DNA of 64,000 nucleotides, from contig JAUVXM010000001.1 in the NCBI GenBank assembly GCA_030603565.1, positions 47,328 to 111,327 on the forward strand, read 5' to 3'. The translations under genes were made by a program, and so were the position numbers. The notes under the pieces are model-generated. The model was not told the origin of the DNA. It saw only the letters and a list, made by a program, of their open reading frames with translations, and did no database searches. This document shows, in pieces, positions 18,318 through 28,516 of this stretch (position 1 is its first letter; every line of letters begins with the position of its first letter). This DNA comes from Candidatus Aminicenantota bacterium (GTDB lineage Bacteria; Acidobacteriota; Aminicenantia; Aminicenantales; Aminicenantaceae).

Positions 18318-18640
18318 CATGAATAATTAAGGTTAGTTAAGAGCTGGCATAGACACAGGTAAGTCCCTTCGAAAGACAGGGATTTTCCCCAGCGGGGAAA
18401 TCCCTTCCTGTCCTCACAACGCTCTTCTCGAGATTCTCTCGAGGAACCATGCCCGCGTTGTTCCGGATGGCTTTCTCCGGGATTTACCAGTATCCAGGCC
18501 GGCTCGTAACCTTAATCATTCATAAGAAACGTCGGTATCATGTAATATTTAGATTATTAGCGGATTTAAAATGAAACAATTTACAATTTGAATTTTACTT
18601 TATATTATATATATCGACATTTTTAATGAATAATTCAGGT
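18318..18640 (+). repeat. R4: composite repeat (module C' plus AT-rich hairpin module)
   Basis: CATGAATAATTAAGG...GGGATTTTCCCCAGCGGGGAAATCCC...GAGATTCTCTCGAGGAACCATGCCCGCG...ATTCATAAGAAACGTCGGTAT...ATATCGACATTTTTAATGAATAATTCAGG; the C' part is inverted at 48326-48503. Confidence 0.8.
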
Positions 18641-18703
18641 TAGAATTTGTTACACTGACAATGTGTGCAAGGTAATTGAGAAAAAAAATCAGGGAGGATT
18701 TTT

Positions 18704-20458
18704 ATGCGCAAACTAATTATATGTCTGTTGCTTCTGTTCTGTATGTTAAATTTTTCTTGTGAAAAAGAGTTTAAATTATCTTCAAATACCGGGGAATTAT
18801 GCTCTCAGTACATTAAAGCCTGGAAATCATTTTATCCTTCACGGGCATATTCCCGGGGCTTTCTTGAGAGTATATTTCTTTTTGAAGATTACTCAGCAAA
18901 GCAAATTGACAAGTGGATATTCTTTAATCAGAATTTTTTAGAGAAAGTAAATGCTCTTGGGCCTGATCTGCCCCAGAGTGACAGGATAGATCTAAGATTG
19001 CTAAAGACTCAGATTAAACAGGAACTAAAAAAATGGGAAGAGGAAAAACCGCATATAAATTCTATTTCTTTTTATAGCCGGCTTGTCTCCCAGGCAATCC
19101 CCCGAATTCTAGAGTCTGAGCTTCTTTTACCTGATGAAAAATACAGGATCATCTCTAAACGCCTTGATGATGTGAGCAGGATTTGCGCAGCAGCTGAGCA
19201 GATGTTGGAAAATGGAAGCCCGAAAAGTATGGAAAGAAGCCTTGCGGGATTAGAGCGAGCTGCCGCTTATTACGGAGAAGAGGTTCCTGAAATTATGGAT
19301 ATTTTGGTTCCCTCTGCCCAGAAAAAAGAATTTGCTGCAGAATGCCACGATACCGCAGCCCGGATCCGGGGCTTGATATCCTATATTAAGGAAAACATTT
19401 TTCCAAACCTAACTTTATCTGACAGTCAGATATTGGGACGCGAAAAATATTCCGGAATGCTTAAACTTTACGCGGATATAGATTTGACTCCGGAACAGCT
19501 GGAAAAGATGGCCTTAGAAGAAATCCAGACGGTTAGGAAAATGATGGCCGACCTATCGTTGGAATATTTTAAGGAGGCTTATCCCGCACGCAAAGTCCCG
19601 GAGGATATTGATTCTCTAGTGAAGAGAGCACTTAGTGATATGGAGAAAAATCATCCTGCCGGTGAGCAGGAATATCTGCATCTACTTAGAGGATTTGCCA
19701 AAGAAGCGGAAGAGTTTGTAAGGGAAAAAAAGATCGCCACAATTCCTGCGCATCAGACTCTTAGCATAGAACTGGCCCCGGAAAGCTCAGGCCCTATGGC
19801 GCGTATAGGTTTTGTACAGCCTGCTCCTCCCTTTCACCCAAATCCTTGGACAACCTGGAACCTGGCGACTATACCGGACACTCATCCCCAAAAGGAAAGA
19901 GAGGAATTCTGGCGCTCTTTTAATAATCATTTTAAAAAATTTATTGTAATTCATGAACTATTTCCCGGACACTACATCCAGACCAAGATCGCCAGGGAGA
20001 ACCCGCATCATGTACGGGTTTTATTTCCTTATGGCCTCTATTCCGAGGGCTGGGCTACTCTTTGCGAACGGGTTGCCCTGGATGCGGGTTGGGATAATGG
20101 AAATAAACTTACCCGCCTGGCCCAACTACGGAAAAGATTGGAGAATGCCAACCGGGCCTATACCAGTGTGCAGGCCCACTGTAATGGCTGGGAAAAAGAA
20201 AAGATCTTGGATTTTTCCATTCAGACCTCTTTACTTGCACCCCAGTTTGCTAAAAGCCTTTGGGGCAGGTTGATGCGTTCACCTATGCAGATCACATCTT
20301 ATTTTTTGGGTAATCAGATGTTTACAGAGGTATATAAGGATGAGATGAAACGGCGCGGGGATGAATTTTGCACTCTGGAATTTATGGACACCATATTGCG
20401 CGCAGGGCCGATCCCCTTAGATGAATTCCCTGAATTATTTAAAGCAAAGCAGCATTGA
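18704..20458 (+). CDS. DUF885 family lipoprotein (putative carboxypeptidase-like)
   Basis: 584 aa, lipobox 'LLLFCMLNFSC', 'FIVIHELFPGHYIQTKIA' HExxxGH-like motif, 'YSEGWATLCERVALDAG'. Confidence 0.88.
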   Translation: MRKLIICLLLLFCMLNFSCEKEFKLSSNTGELCSQYIKAWKSFYPSRAYSRGFLESIFLFEDYSAKQIDKWIFFNQNFLEKVNALGPDLPQSDRIDLRLLKTQIKQELKKWEEEKPHINSISFYSRLVSQAIPRILESELLLPDEKYRIISKRLDDVSRICAAAEQMLENGSPKSMERSLAGLERAAAYYGEEVPEIMDILVPSAQKKEFAAECHDTAARIRGLISYIKENIFPNLTLSDSQILGREKYSGMLKLYADIDLTPEQLEKMALEEIQTVRKMMADLSLEYFKEAYPARKVPEDIDSLVKRALSDMEKNHPAGEQEYLHLLRGFAKEAEEFVREKKIATIPAHQTLSIELAPESSGPMARIGFVQPAPPFHPNPWTTWNLATIPDTHPQKEREEFWRSFNNHFKKFIVIHELFPGHYIQTKIARENPHHVRVLFPYGLYSEGWATLCERVALDAGWDNGNKLTRLAQLRKRLENANRAYTSVQAHCNGWEKEKILDFSIQTSLLAPQFAKSLWGRLMRSPMQITSYFLGNQMFTEVYKDEMKRRGDEFCTLEFMDTILRAGPIPLDEFPELFKAKQH

Positions 20459-20477
20459 TTAGGAAAATGGAATACAT

Positions 20478-20960
20478 TTGAAGTTTATCCGGAAAGCTAC
20501 CGAAATTGTGATCATAGTCCTGTTTTTTACTATGGTAGCTGTTGTTTTTCTGCAGGTAGTTGCCCGTTATGTTTTCAACAGCCCCCCCTCCTGGAGCGAA
20601 GAGCTAGCGCGTTACTGCCAGGTCTGGATCATAATCCTGGCTTCCTCAATCTGTATCCGTAAGGGTAGTCACCTGGCCGTCGATTATATCAGCCATAGAC
20701 TAACCTGGAAAATAAACCGAGGGATAGAAATTATTACAAACGTGTTAGTGGTCTTTTATGTTGCAGTTGTGGCCATATTCGGGGTAAGGCTTATGCTTGC
20801 CGGTCAGTATCAGGTCTCTGCTGCTATACAGATCAAAATGTCTTTAATTTATTTGGTCTTTCCCCTGGGGGGGCTGTTGATGTTGATTGAGGCAGTCTTA
20901 AAAACCGTAGAGTCGGTTAAAAAAATTTTCCGGAAAGATAAAGACTTTAAGACATGTTAG
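20478..20960 (+). CDS. TRAP transporter small permease (DctQ-like)
   Basis: 160 aa, 'VFLQVVARYVFNSPPSWSEELARYCQVWIIILASSICIRKGSHLAVDYI'. Confidence 0.93.
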   Translation: MKFIRKATEIVIIVLFFTMVAVVFLQVVARYVFNSPPSWSEELARYCQVWIIILASSICIRKGSHLAVDYISHRLTWKINRGIEIITNVLVVFYVAVVAIFGVRLMLAGQYQVSAAIQIKMSLIYLVFPLGGLLMLIEAVLKTVESVKKIFRKDKDFKTC

Positions 20961-22234
20961 TTCTATTTATTTCTTTGCTGGTTTTTTTCCTTATCGGAAT
21001 GCCGGTGGCTTTTGCCTTAGGGGTAGGCTCTCTGTTTGCTCTTATTGGGGACAATTCCCTGCCCCTGGTTTTAGTACCACAGAGGATGTTCACTGCCCTT
21101 GACTCATGGCCGCTTATGGCCTTACCACTTTTTATGCTGGCTGGAGCCTTAATGGACAGGGGAGGTATTTCGCAGCGGGTTGTTGATTTTGCCGGAGCAT
21201 GCTTTGGATTTATTCGAGGCAGTCTGGGAATGGTAACAGTTCTTGCTTCCATGGTGTTTGCCGGGATCTCCGGTTCTTCCACTGCAGACACAGCTGCAGT
21301 GGGGGCAATATTGCTGCCTGCCATGAAAGATAAAGGCTATGATATGCGTTTTGCAACAGCCCTACAGGCGGCAGCCGGTGCAATAGGACCGATAATACCT
21401 CCGAGTATTATGATGATCTTGATAGGATATGTAACGGATACATCAGTCGCGCGTCTATTTTTAGCGGGAATCATCCCCGGAGTCCTGATAGGAATCGGCT
21501 TAATGGTGGTATCATATCTGCATGCATTAAGAGGAGGTAGAGCATATCTGGCCGTAACAAAATTTCGTTTACGACGGGTTTTTAGGACTGGGAAAATAGC
21601 CCTTCCAGGCCTGGGGCTGCCATTTATTATTATAATTGGCATTTTAAGCGGAGTTTTCACTGCTACAGAAGCTGCTGTGGTAGCAGTAATCTATGGATTG
21701 GTGGTAGGGCTTTTTATTTATAAAGAAATATCCATTAAAGACCTACCGGAAATATTTCTAAAGTCTGCAGAGACTTCATGTAAGGTCATGTTTATTGCTG
21801 CAACTGCAATGCTTTTTGCCTGGCTGGTAACAGTAAAACACTTGCCTATGTTACTGGGAGATTTTCTCCAGGCAAACGTTGGGAGTAAGACGTTATTTTT
21901 AATTTTTCTTAATTTTATCCTTCTGCTAATCGGTATGTTTATGGAAAGTTTTTCAGCCATTATAGTTTTTATGCCTATTCTGTTTCCGGTTGCTGCGAGC
22001 TTTGGCATAAATCCTGTCCACTTCGGGATCATTGCTACTGTCAACCTGGCAATCGGATATATCACGCCGCCATATGGAGCTACTCTCTATGTTTCCTGCG
22101 GCCTTTCAGGTAAAACTATTAGGGAAGTCACTCCTAAAGTAATTCCTATAATCGCAGCTATGTTGATAATCCTCTTGATCGTAACTTACTTACCAGAGAC
22201 GTTTATGTGGATTCCGAATCAGCTTGGGAAATAA
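20954..22234 (+). CDS. TRAP transporter large permease (DctM-like)
   Basis: 426 aa, 'GMPVAFALG', 'AGISGSSTADTAAVGAILLPAM', 'GAIGPIIPPSIMMILIGYVTDTSV'. Confidence 0.96.
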   Translation: MLVLFISLLVFFLIGMPVAFALGVGSLFALIGDNSLPLVLVPQRMFTALDSWPLMALPLFMLAGALMDRGGISQRVVDFAGACFGFIRGSLGMVTVLASMVFAGISGSSTADTAAVGAILLPAMKDKGYDMRFATALQAAAGAIGPIIPPSIMMILIGYVTDTSVARLFLAGIIPGVLIGIGLMVVSYLHALRGGRAYLAVTKFRLRRVFRTGKIALPGLGLPFIIIIGILSGVFTATEAAVVAVIYGLVVGLFIYKEISIKDLPEIFLKSAETSCKVMFIAATAMLFAWLVTVKHLPMLLGDFLQANVGSKTLFLIFLNFILLLIGMFMESFSAIIVFMPILFPVAASFGINPVHFGIIATVNLAIGYITPPYGATLYVSCGLSGKTIREVTPKVIPIIAAMLIILLIVTYLPETFMWIPNQLGK

Positions 22235-22329
22235 TAGAAAGCAGAAAATAGTAAATAGAAAATGGAAAATCGGAAGAAAGTGAAATGTTAAATGGGGGGG
22301 GTAAAGTAGAAAATGGCAAATGGAGAAAA

Positions 22330-23337
22330 ATGCGTAAATTAAGGATCGCAGTTATCTTTGGAATGATTATTTTGGGGATTGGGTGCCGGATAGGAGAAAG
22401 GCATTTTGTGATAAAAGCCAGTCTTAGCCAGAATCCGGGAGAGCCTCAGGTAAGAGCTCTAAAACTGTTTAAAAAACTTGTTGAAGAAAAGTCAGCCGGA
22501 AAGCTTGTGGTAGAGATCTATCCCAACAATCAGTTGGGAAATCAGCGGGATGTAGTGGAAGGAATTCAACTTGGCACTATTCAAATGAGCAATATTGCTA
22601 GTGTAATGGCAAGTTTTGTTAAAGAAGTTAACATCTTTGAACTGCCTTTTCTCTTTGAGAATAGGAAACATTTTTATGCGGTTCTCGATTCTGAAATAGG
22701 GAAGGATTTGCGCCCAGCCTTTGCCCGGCGCGGATTTCATCTGCTGGGATATTTTGATGCTGGAGTTCGGCATATAATGACTGTGGATAAATCGATAGAT
22801 TCCATAAATGACCTTAAAGGTTTGAAGATAAGGACTATGGAGAATCCGCTTCATCTGGATGCGTTCAAAGCTTTTGGTGCCAATCCTTTGCCTATGGCTT
22901 ATGGGGAATTGTATACTGCCCTTGAACAGCATGTTATTGATGGGGCGGAAGCGGCTAATACCAATTATTATTCCAAGAAATTTTACGAACCTGCGCCTTA
23001 TTGGACTATGGCAGGTTGGATCCATTTGATAGAATATGTCATTATGAGCCGTTATTTTTACGAACGGCTGCCTCAGGAATATAAGCTAATAATTGATGAT
23101 GCGGCTGCAGTGATGATCGATAAAGAACGCCGCTGGTATCAGGAAAATGACCAGCTTGTGCTGGAAAAATTAAAAGATGCCGGTGTGAATATTACCTATC
23201 CGGACAGGAAGGATTTTTCAGGAGCTTCTATTGAGGTATATGAAAATTGGGCGAACAGAGTGGGGGGACTGGACCTTATTGAGCAGATTATTCATTTTGA
23301 CTACAAGCTAGAGAGCTCAAAATCTCCGAAAAATTGA
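22330..23337 (+). CDS. TRAP transporter substrate-binding lipoprotein (DctP-like)
   Basis: 'GEPQVRALKLFKKLVEEKSAGKLVVEIYPNNQLGNQRDVVEGIQLGTIQMSN', 'LKGLKIRTMENPLHLDAFKAFGANPLPMAYGELYTALEQHVIDGAE'; start trimmed. Confidence 0.95.
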   Translation: MRKLRIAVIFGMIILGIGCRIGERHFVIKASLSQNPGEPQVRALKLFKKLVEEKSAGKLVVEIYPNNQLGNQRDVVEGIQLGTIQMSNIASVMASFVKEVNIFELPFLFENRKHFYAVLDSEIGKDLRPAFARRGFHLLGYFDAGVRHIMTVDKSIDSINDLKGLKIRTMENPLHLDAFKAFGANPLPMAYGELYTALEQHVIDGAEAANTNYYSKKFYEPAPYWTMAGWIHLIEYVIMSRYFYERLPQEYKLIIDDAAAVMIDKERRWYQENDQLVLEKLKDAGVNITYPDRKDFSGASIEVYENWANRVGGLDLIEQIIHFDYKLESSKSPKN

Positions 23338-23458
23338 TTTTTTTATAGAAATATGTAAAAATAAATAAGCAATGAAGTTTTGATTCTTTTGATTTTTCAT
23401 AAATTCCCCTAAGGAATTATAAAGTAGAATTTGTTGCAAACTTTATGACTATGTCCGA

Positions 23459-25108
23459 ATGATGAGCAAAAAAATAAAAAGCAGAAAAAGTCAAAAACCT
23501 CAGCGAAACGAAAAAGAAGAGGTTCGTAAGCTTATTGCTAAGGGAAAAAAGCAGGGATATCTTTTACTGGATGATATTGTTGGAGTTTTTGAAGAAAGTG
23601 TAGGCTCAATAGATAAATGTAATAAATTTGTTGATTCCCTGCCAGAATATGGAATAACTATTTATCATACGAAAAGCAAGGCTGTCGCAAAAAGGAAGAA
23701 GGACGCTTCTCTTTTGGCTGAGGGGCTGGAACGCACATCAGACCCATTAAAGCTCTATATGAGGGAAATGGGAAGTATTCCTCTTCTTACACGAGAGGGT
23801 GAAATCACCATTGCCAAACAGATAGAAAAAAGCAATAAAAATACTGTTAAAACCCTAGCAAAAACAAAACTGATTGTTAATGAATTATTCTATTTGGCAG
23901 AAAGAATTAAGGAAGGAGATGTAAAGCTATATAACTATTTTGATATTAAAGAAAGCGATATTACAGAGAAAGAACAGGAGAGGATCAGAAAGCGGATTTT
24001 AAATAAGATAAGAAAGACAGAAGAACTGAATTCCCAGTTAGAGAATATCCCGGCAAATCGAAAGAATAGATTTTGTCGGGGACGTCTGGTTATAAAGATC
24101 GGGTATCTTTTAGATAACCTGAACATCCGCCCGGAGTTTGCAGAAGAAATCATTGAAGCTTTAAGCAGAAGAAGAATGATTATGGAGGAGCTTGAAGATG
24201 AAAAAGATGAACTGAAGTTATCACTTAAGCGTGCCCGCAAGGAAAAGACAAAAAGAGAAATAAGGCTGAAAATCAGGCGAAAAAATAAACAGATAAGAAA
24301 GCATAAAAAAGAGATCGGAGTTGATTTTCAAGGGCTTACAAAAATATTTCGAATTATTATTACAGAGAAGAAGATCGGCAATCAGGCAAAGAAAGAGCTT
24401 GTTGAAGCAAATCTTAGACTTGTAGTATCGATTGCCAAAAAACATACTAACCGGGGGCTTCCCTTTCTTGATTTGATCCAGGAAGGAAATACCGGTTTGA
24501 TGAAAGCGGTAGATAAATTTGAATATAGAAGAGGGTATAAATTCTCTACCTATGCGACCTGGTGGATAAGGCAGGCTATAACAAGAGCTGTCGCTGACCA
24601 AGCAAGAACGATTAGGATTCCAGTGCATATGATAGAAACCATAAATAAACTGAACAGGGTCTGCCGATCTCTTGTTCAGGAGAAAGGCAGGGAGCCGGCC
24701 CATATAGAGATATCAAAAAAGATGAACCTCCCGGTTTATAAAGTCAGAAAAATCATTAAAATTTCTCGTCAGCCCATTTCCCTTGAGACTCCTATCGGAG
24801 AAGAGGAGGATAGTCAGTTAGGAGATTTTATTGAAGATAAAAATATTCCTTCCCCTTCGGATACTGTTGTCAATATAAATCTAAGGGAAAATATTGAAGA
24901 AGCATTAAAGGGCCTTTCTGAGCGAGAAGCTAAAGTTTTAAAAATGAGATTCGGGTTAGGTGACGGCAATGAACATACACTGGAAGAAGTAGGGCAGCAG
25001 TTTAAGGTTACACGTGAGAGGATAAGGCAGATCGAAGCTAAAGCTATGCGAAAATTAAGACGTCCCAGCCGCAGACAGAAGCTGATATCATTTATTGATA
25101 AGAATTGA
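23459..25108 (+). CDS. rpoD: RNA polymerase primary-type sigma factor (sigma-70, RpoD-like)
   Basis: 549 aa; '[30 protein letters not shown]', '[56 protein letters not shown]', '[27 protein letters not shown]'. Confidence 0.95.
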   Translation: MMSKKIKSRKSQKPQRNEKEEVRKLIAKGKKQGYLLLDDIVGVFEESVGSIDKCNKFVDSLPEYGITIYHTKSKAVAKRKKDASLLAEGLERTSDPLKLYMREMGSIPLLTREGEITIAKQIEKSNKNTVKTLAKTKLIVNELFYLAERIKEGDVKLYNYFDIKESDITEKEQERIRKRILNKIRKTEELNSQLENIPANRKNRFCRGRLVIKIGYLLDNLNIRPEFAEEIIEALSRRRMIMEELEDEKDELKLSLKRARKEKTKREIRLKIRRKNKQIRKHKKEIGVDFQGLTKIFRIIITEKKIGNQAKKELVEANLRLVVSIAKKHTNRGLPFLDLIQEGNTGLMKAVDKFEYRRGYKFSTYATWWIRQAITRAVADQARTIRIPVHMIETINKLNRVCRSLVQEKGREPAHIEISKKMNLPVYKVRKIIKISRQPISLETPIGEEEDSQLGDFIEDKNIPSPSDTVVNINLRENIEEALKGLSEREAKVLKMRFGLGDGNEHTLEEVGQQFKVTRERIRQIEAKAMRKLRRPSRRQKLISFIDKN

Positions 25109-25123
25109 GAAGGAGTCAGGAAG

Positions 25124-26602
25124 ATGAAGAGTAAAAAACCGGGCAAGCCTAATATCATCCTAATTGTAATTGATGCCTTACGGGCCAGAAATTTAGGCTG
25201 CTATGGAGGAGATCCAGGGGCAAGCCCTAATATTGATAAAATTGCAGGAAAAAGCGTCCTCTTTAAAAATGTTTACTCTTGTTGGAATACAACCGACCAA
25301 AGTCTGACTTCTATTCTTTCTGGAAGATATCCCAGAACCCATGGAATCATTCATCATGGGGACAAAATCAAACCGGAGGATATTAACACATATAAAAATC
25401 TGGATATAAAATTGCTTTCTCAGATTCTGCAGCAAAATGGTTATAAAACTTTTGCCATTGACTGGATGGATAGATGGTTTAATAAGGGATTTGATTATTA
25501 TGGCTATAAACCCGGGGGGAATTTTTTTAGAAAGTTTTTTTATTGTTTTATCACCCTACCATATGTCCATTTAAAATATATAGTTGCTAATTTTAGCCTG
25601 CTTAAAATTTATTCAAAAAAAAGGAAGTCTTCAGTACGTTCAAAGTGGAAAGGCCTTAGAGATGTGCTGCGGACATTTCGTTTTACCTTTGAACTGGCCA
25701 GAATTCAGGATGCAGGATATGTTACCGGGCTGGCCGAGGATATGATTCATAAAGCGATAAATGAAAATTTTTTTCTTTTTCTCCATTACTGGGATACACA
25801 TACTCCTTATAATTGTCCCAGGAAATATTATAAAAAGAAAAAGCAACGTGTTTCTCAAAAGGATATTTTAGAATCAAAATACTGTGGTGCTGTAAGTTAT
25901 ATTGACCAGCAGATGGGAAGGTTATTCGATATTTTAAAAAAAGAAGAACTTCTGGATGATACTTTGGTGATTATCACTTCTGACCATGGTGAAAGCTTGA
26001 GCGAACATGATATATTTTTTGACCACCACGGCCTCTATGAGGTGACGACTCATGTTCCCCTGCTTTTGTTTTGTTCTAAAACTTTTTCCCAGGCAAAGGA
26101 GGTGCCAGGGTTAGTCCAGCATATTGATTTAGCGCCGACTATCTGCGAGATGTTAAATATTGATTATAAAAATTTTGCTTTTGATGGTTTAAGCCTATTT
26201 CCATTGGTTAGAGGAGAGAAAGATGAAATCCGGGACTTTGTTTTTAATGAGGAGTCTTATGTCCAAAGAAAGGTCGGATTGAGGACGAAAAATTTTAAAT
26301 ATATTTATGCTCCGGATGGAGTTGGGATGTGTAATTATTGTCAAAAAGTCCATGCCGGAGTTGAGGAGTTGTATGAACTGGAAAAAGATCCTGGTGAAAA
26401 AAACAACATTGCAGACGAAAATAAAGAAAAAGCTGCTGAAATGAGACAGAGACTCGACGGCTTTATAAAAAAATTAGATAAAAAAAGAAATAGTATGCTG
26501 AAGCAGGGACATAGTAGAGGAGATATTTCCGAGGATAATATAAATTTCAAGGAAGATAAGAAGATCCGCAAGAAGCTTCGGAGTCTGGGATATATGGATT
26601 GA
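25124..26602 (+). CDS. Sulfatase / alkaline-phosphatase-superfamily hydrolase
   Basis: 492 aa; 'KPNIILIVIDALRARNLGCYGGDPGASPNIDKIA', 'LVIITSDHGESLSEHDIFFDHHGLYE'. Confidence 0.92.
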   Translation: MKSKKPGKPNIILIVIDALRARNLGCYGGDPGASPNIDKIAGKSVLFKNVYSCWNTTDQSLTSILSGRYPRTHGIIHHGDKIKPEDINTYKNLDIKLLSQILQQNGYKTFAIDWMDRWFNKGFDYYGYKPGGNFFRKFFYCFITLPYVHLKYIVANFSLLKIYSKKRKSSVRSKWKGLRDVLRTFRFTFELARIQDAGYVTGLAEDMIHKAINENFFLFLHYWDTHTPYNCPRKYYKKKKQRVSQKDILESKYCGAVSYIDQQMGRLFDILKKEELLDDTLVIITSDHGESLSEHDIFFDHHGLYEVTTHVPLLLFCSKTFSQAKEVPGLVQHIDLAPTICEMLNIDYKNFAFDGLSLFPLVRGEKDEIRDFVFNEESYVQRKVGLRTKNFKYIYAPDGVGMCNYCQKVHAGVEELYELEKDPGEKNNIADENKEKAAEMRQRLDGFIKKLDKKRNSMLKQGHSRGDISEDNINFKEDKKIRKKLRSLGYMD

Positions 26603-26603
26603 T

Positions 26604-27254
26604 ATGAAGAAAAGCGCTATACTTGCAGCAGGTGTTATTTTACTTGTGGCAGAACTTACGCTTTTTGTTTTTTTTGTTTTTACGAATTCCTATTTTGCTG
26701 CGATTATATCATCCATGGTGGGAGCAAATCACCTGGGGGGAAGGCTTGCGTTTATTGCAGTAGGATTGGAAAACGATCTCCCTTCTTATCTCGTGATTTT
26801 AATAATACTCTTTTATAATACTACTTATCTTTTATTGATGTATTCTTTGTTTGTGCTTTTTTCTGAGCGGATGAAAAGATTTAAGATCTTTAAGGGACCG
26901 ATTGAATCTTTGAAGAAGAAGGCAGAAAAGAAAAAGAAATTTTTAAAAAAATGGAACTGGTTTGGCATTTCTTTTTTTGTGTGGATACCTTTGCCCTGGA
27001 CTGGGGCAGTTATTGGCTCTTATATTGCCCATTTGGAAGGATATAACGCCAGGGAAACGTTGTTTATCGTCCTCCCTCCCATGTGGGTCGGAATAATCTC
27101 ATGGACCCTATGGTTTGATGAACTTTATGATTTTGTCGAACGTTTTGGAAAGGATAAAACGATTTTCCTCACCCTTTTTCTTGTGATGCTTCCGATATTG
27201 TTCTATTTAACCGATAGGATAAAAAAGGCAAGGGATACAGATCAAGTTAAGTAA
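26604..27254 (+). CDS. Small multidrug export-like membrane protein (COG2426-like)
   Basis: 216 aa, 'NWFGISFFVWIPLPWTGAVIGSYIAHLEGYNARETLFIVLPPMWVGI'. Confidence 0.75.
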   Translation: MKKSAILAAGVILLVAELTLFVFFVFTNSYFAAIISSMVGANHLGGRLAFIAVGLENDLPSYLVILIILFYNTTYLLLMYSLFVLFSERMKRFKIFKGPIESLKKKAEKKKKFLKKWNWFGISFFVWIPLPWTGAVIGSYIAHLEGYNARETLFIVLPPMWVGIISWTLWFDELYDFVERFGKDKTIFLTLFLVMLPILFYLTDRIKKARDTDQVK

Positions 27255-28516
27255 TCCCGGACATAGTCAACAATCTCATCTGGGTCAACACCTTCAAAAC
27301 ACCTTACTTTTGGGCATCTTTTGAATATTTTATTAATGCAGGTGATGTTTTTGCAGGGAGGATCCCCCTCGAATATCTTTGATGGAGCACTCTGGGCTGA
27401 AGCAACATAGTCAGGCAAATATGAATCGTATCCATAGATTTTTGCACTTGTAGCACCGAATATACCGATTATTGCAGTAGAATTATTAAAACTATTATTT
27501 GAATCTAATATATATTTTTTTGCAGCGGCAATATGTATCGGAGCTGTATCCCCGGTTATTAATATTCGCACATTGTCGACGAGACCAGTATATATGTCGA
27601 TCTCAGTGTCTCTTGGGATTATGGTTATTTTTTTTCTTAAATGGGATGGGATTTCTGCGAGCAGCTTTTTTTCAATTCCTTTAAAGGTGAAACCGCAGTT
27701 CATAAGCAGATGGTCGAGTTTTTTAAGCGATAGAATACCTTTTAATAACCTGACTTGAATAGAATGAGGTACTAAAGTGTAACGGGAAGAGGAATCCGGG
27801 TTATATAAGATGTTTGCCTTATCAGGGTAAATACTTAATTTATCCATGACTTTTATGGTTTTAAGATAGACCTGTTCGGTCAGAAAAAGCTGCCCTTTTG
27901 ACAGGTCCCTAGCCGGTCTGTTATTCAGTTCCTTATCTGAATCTATCTTTTTTAACAGACCGACAGAGAATTTGTTAAGACGAAATGTGATCTGAGCCTT
28001 CTGATTATGGGAGGAATAGGCTCTTATGATCTCTGCTATTAACCTGATCGGATAGATCACGGGAGCCTTGGCAGATCTAAAAGTATTTCTGGAAAAATAG
28101 GGGCAAAAATTAAAGATCAGGTCATAATCGTTACTTTCTACTATATTTTTCAGGTTTTCTAAGTCTTCCTCGGAGGGAAAGCCTGTGCTTTTAAAAATCG
28201 GATAATGGTTTTTTATTTCAGGGTTAGCTTTTATCAAAGGAAAAGACTTGGATTGGTAAGCATAGTTGATTTTTATATCTGGAAAACATTTTTTCAAGTT
28301 GGATAAAAAAGACTGCAATATGATTGCATCGCCGATATTAATATCTGGAATTACAAGTACATTTTCAAGTTTGTTAATTTTATTAAGGCGTCTTCTCTCT
28401 ACTGTCCGGAGAAAAGAATGAATACTTTTACTTCCGGCTATTTTTTTTATTGATAAGGCTACAGGTTCAGGGGAAATATTTAATACTAATCTTATCGCGT
28501 GTTCGATCGAGATCAT
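27242..28516 (-). CDS. Glycosyltransferase family 9 (heptosyltransferase-like)
   Basis: 424 aa; 'LENVLVIPDINIGDAIILQSFLSNLKKCFPDIKINYA', 'ILITGDTAPIHIAAA'. Confidence 0.8.
   Translation of the reverse strand: MISIEHAIRLVLNISPEPVALSIKKIAGSKSIHSFLRTVERRRLNKINKLENVLVIPDINIGDAIILQSFLSNLKKCFPDIKINYAYQSKSFPLIKANPEIKNHYPIFKSTGFPSEEDLENLKNIVESNDYDLIFNFCPYFSRNTFRSAKAPVIYPIRLIAEIIRAYSSHNQKAQITFRLNKFSVGLLKKIDSDKELNNRPARDLSKGQLFLTEQVYLKTIKVMDKLSIYPDKANILYNPDSSSRYTLVPHSIQVRLLKGILSLKKLDHLLMNCGFTFKGIEKKLLAEIPSHLRKKITIIPRDTEIDIYTGLVDNVRILITGDTAPIHIAAAKKYILDSNNSFNNSTAIIGIFGATSAKIYGYDSYLPDYVASAQSAPSKIFEGDPPCKNITCINKIFKRCPKVRCFEGVDPDEIVDYVRDYLT

Noticed and set aside
20947-22065. Minus-strand ORFs across the TRAP permease
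   Set aside because: Antisense shadows of a high-confidence DctM gene.
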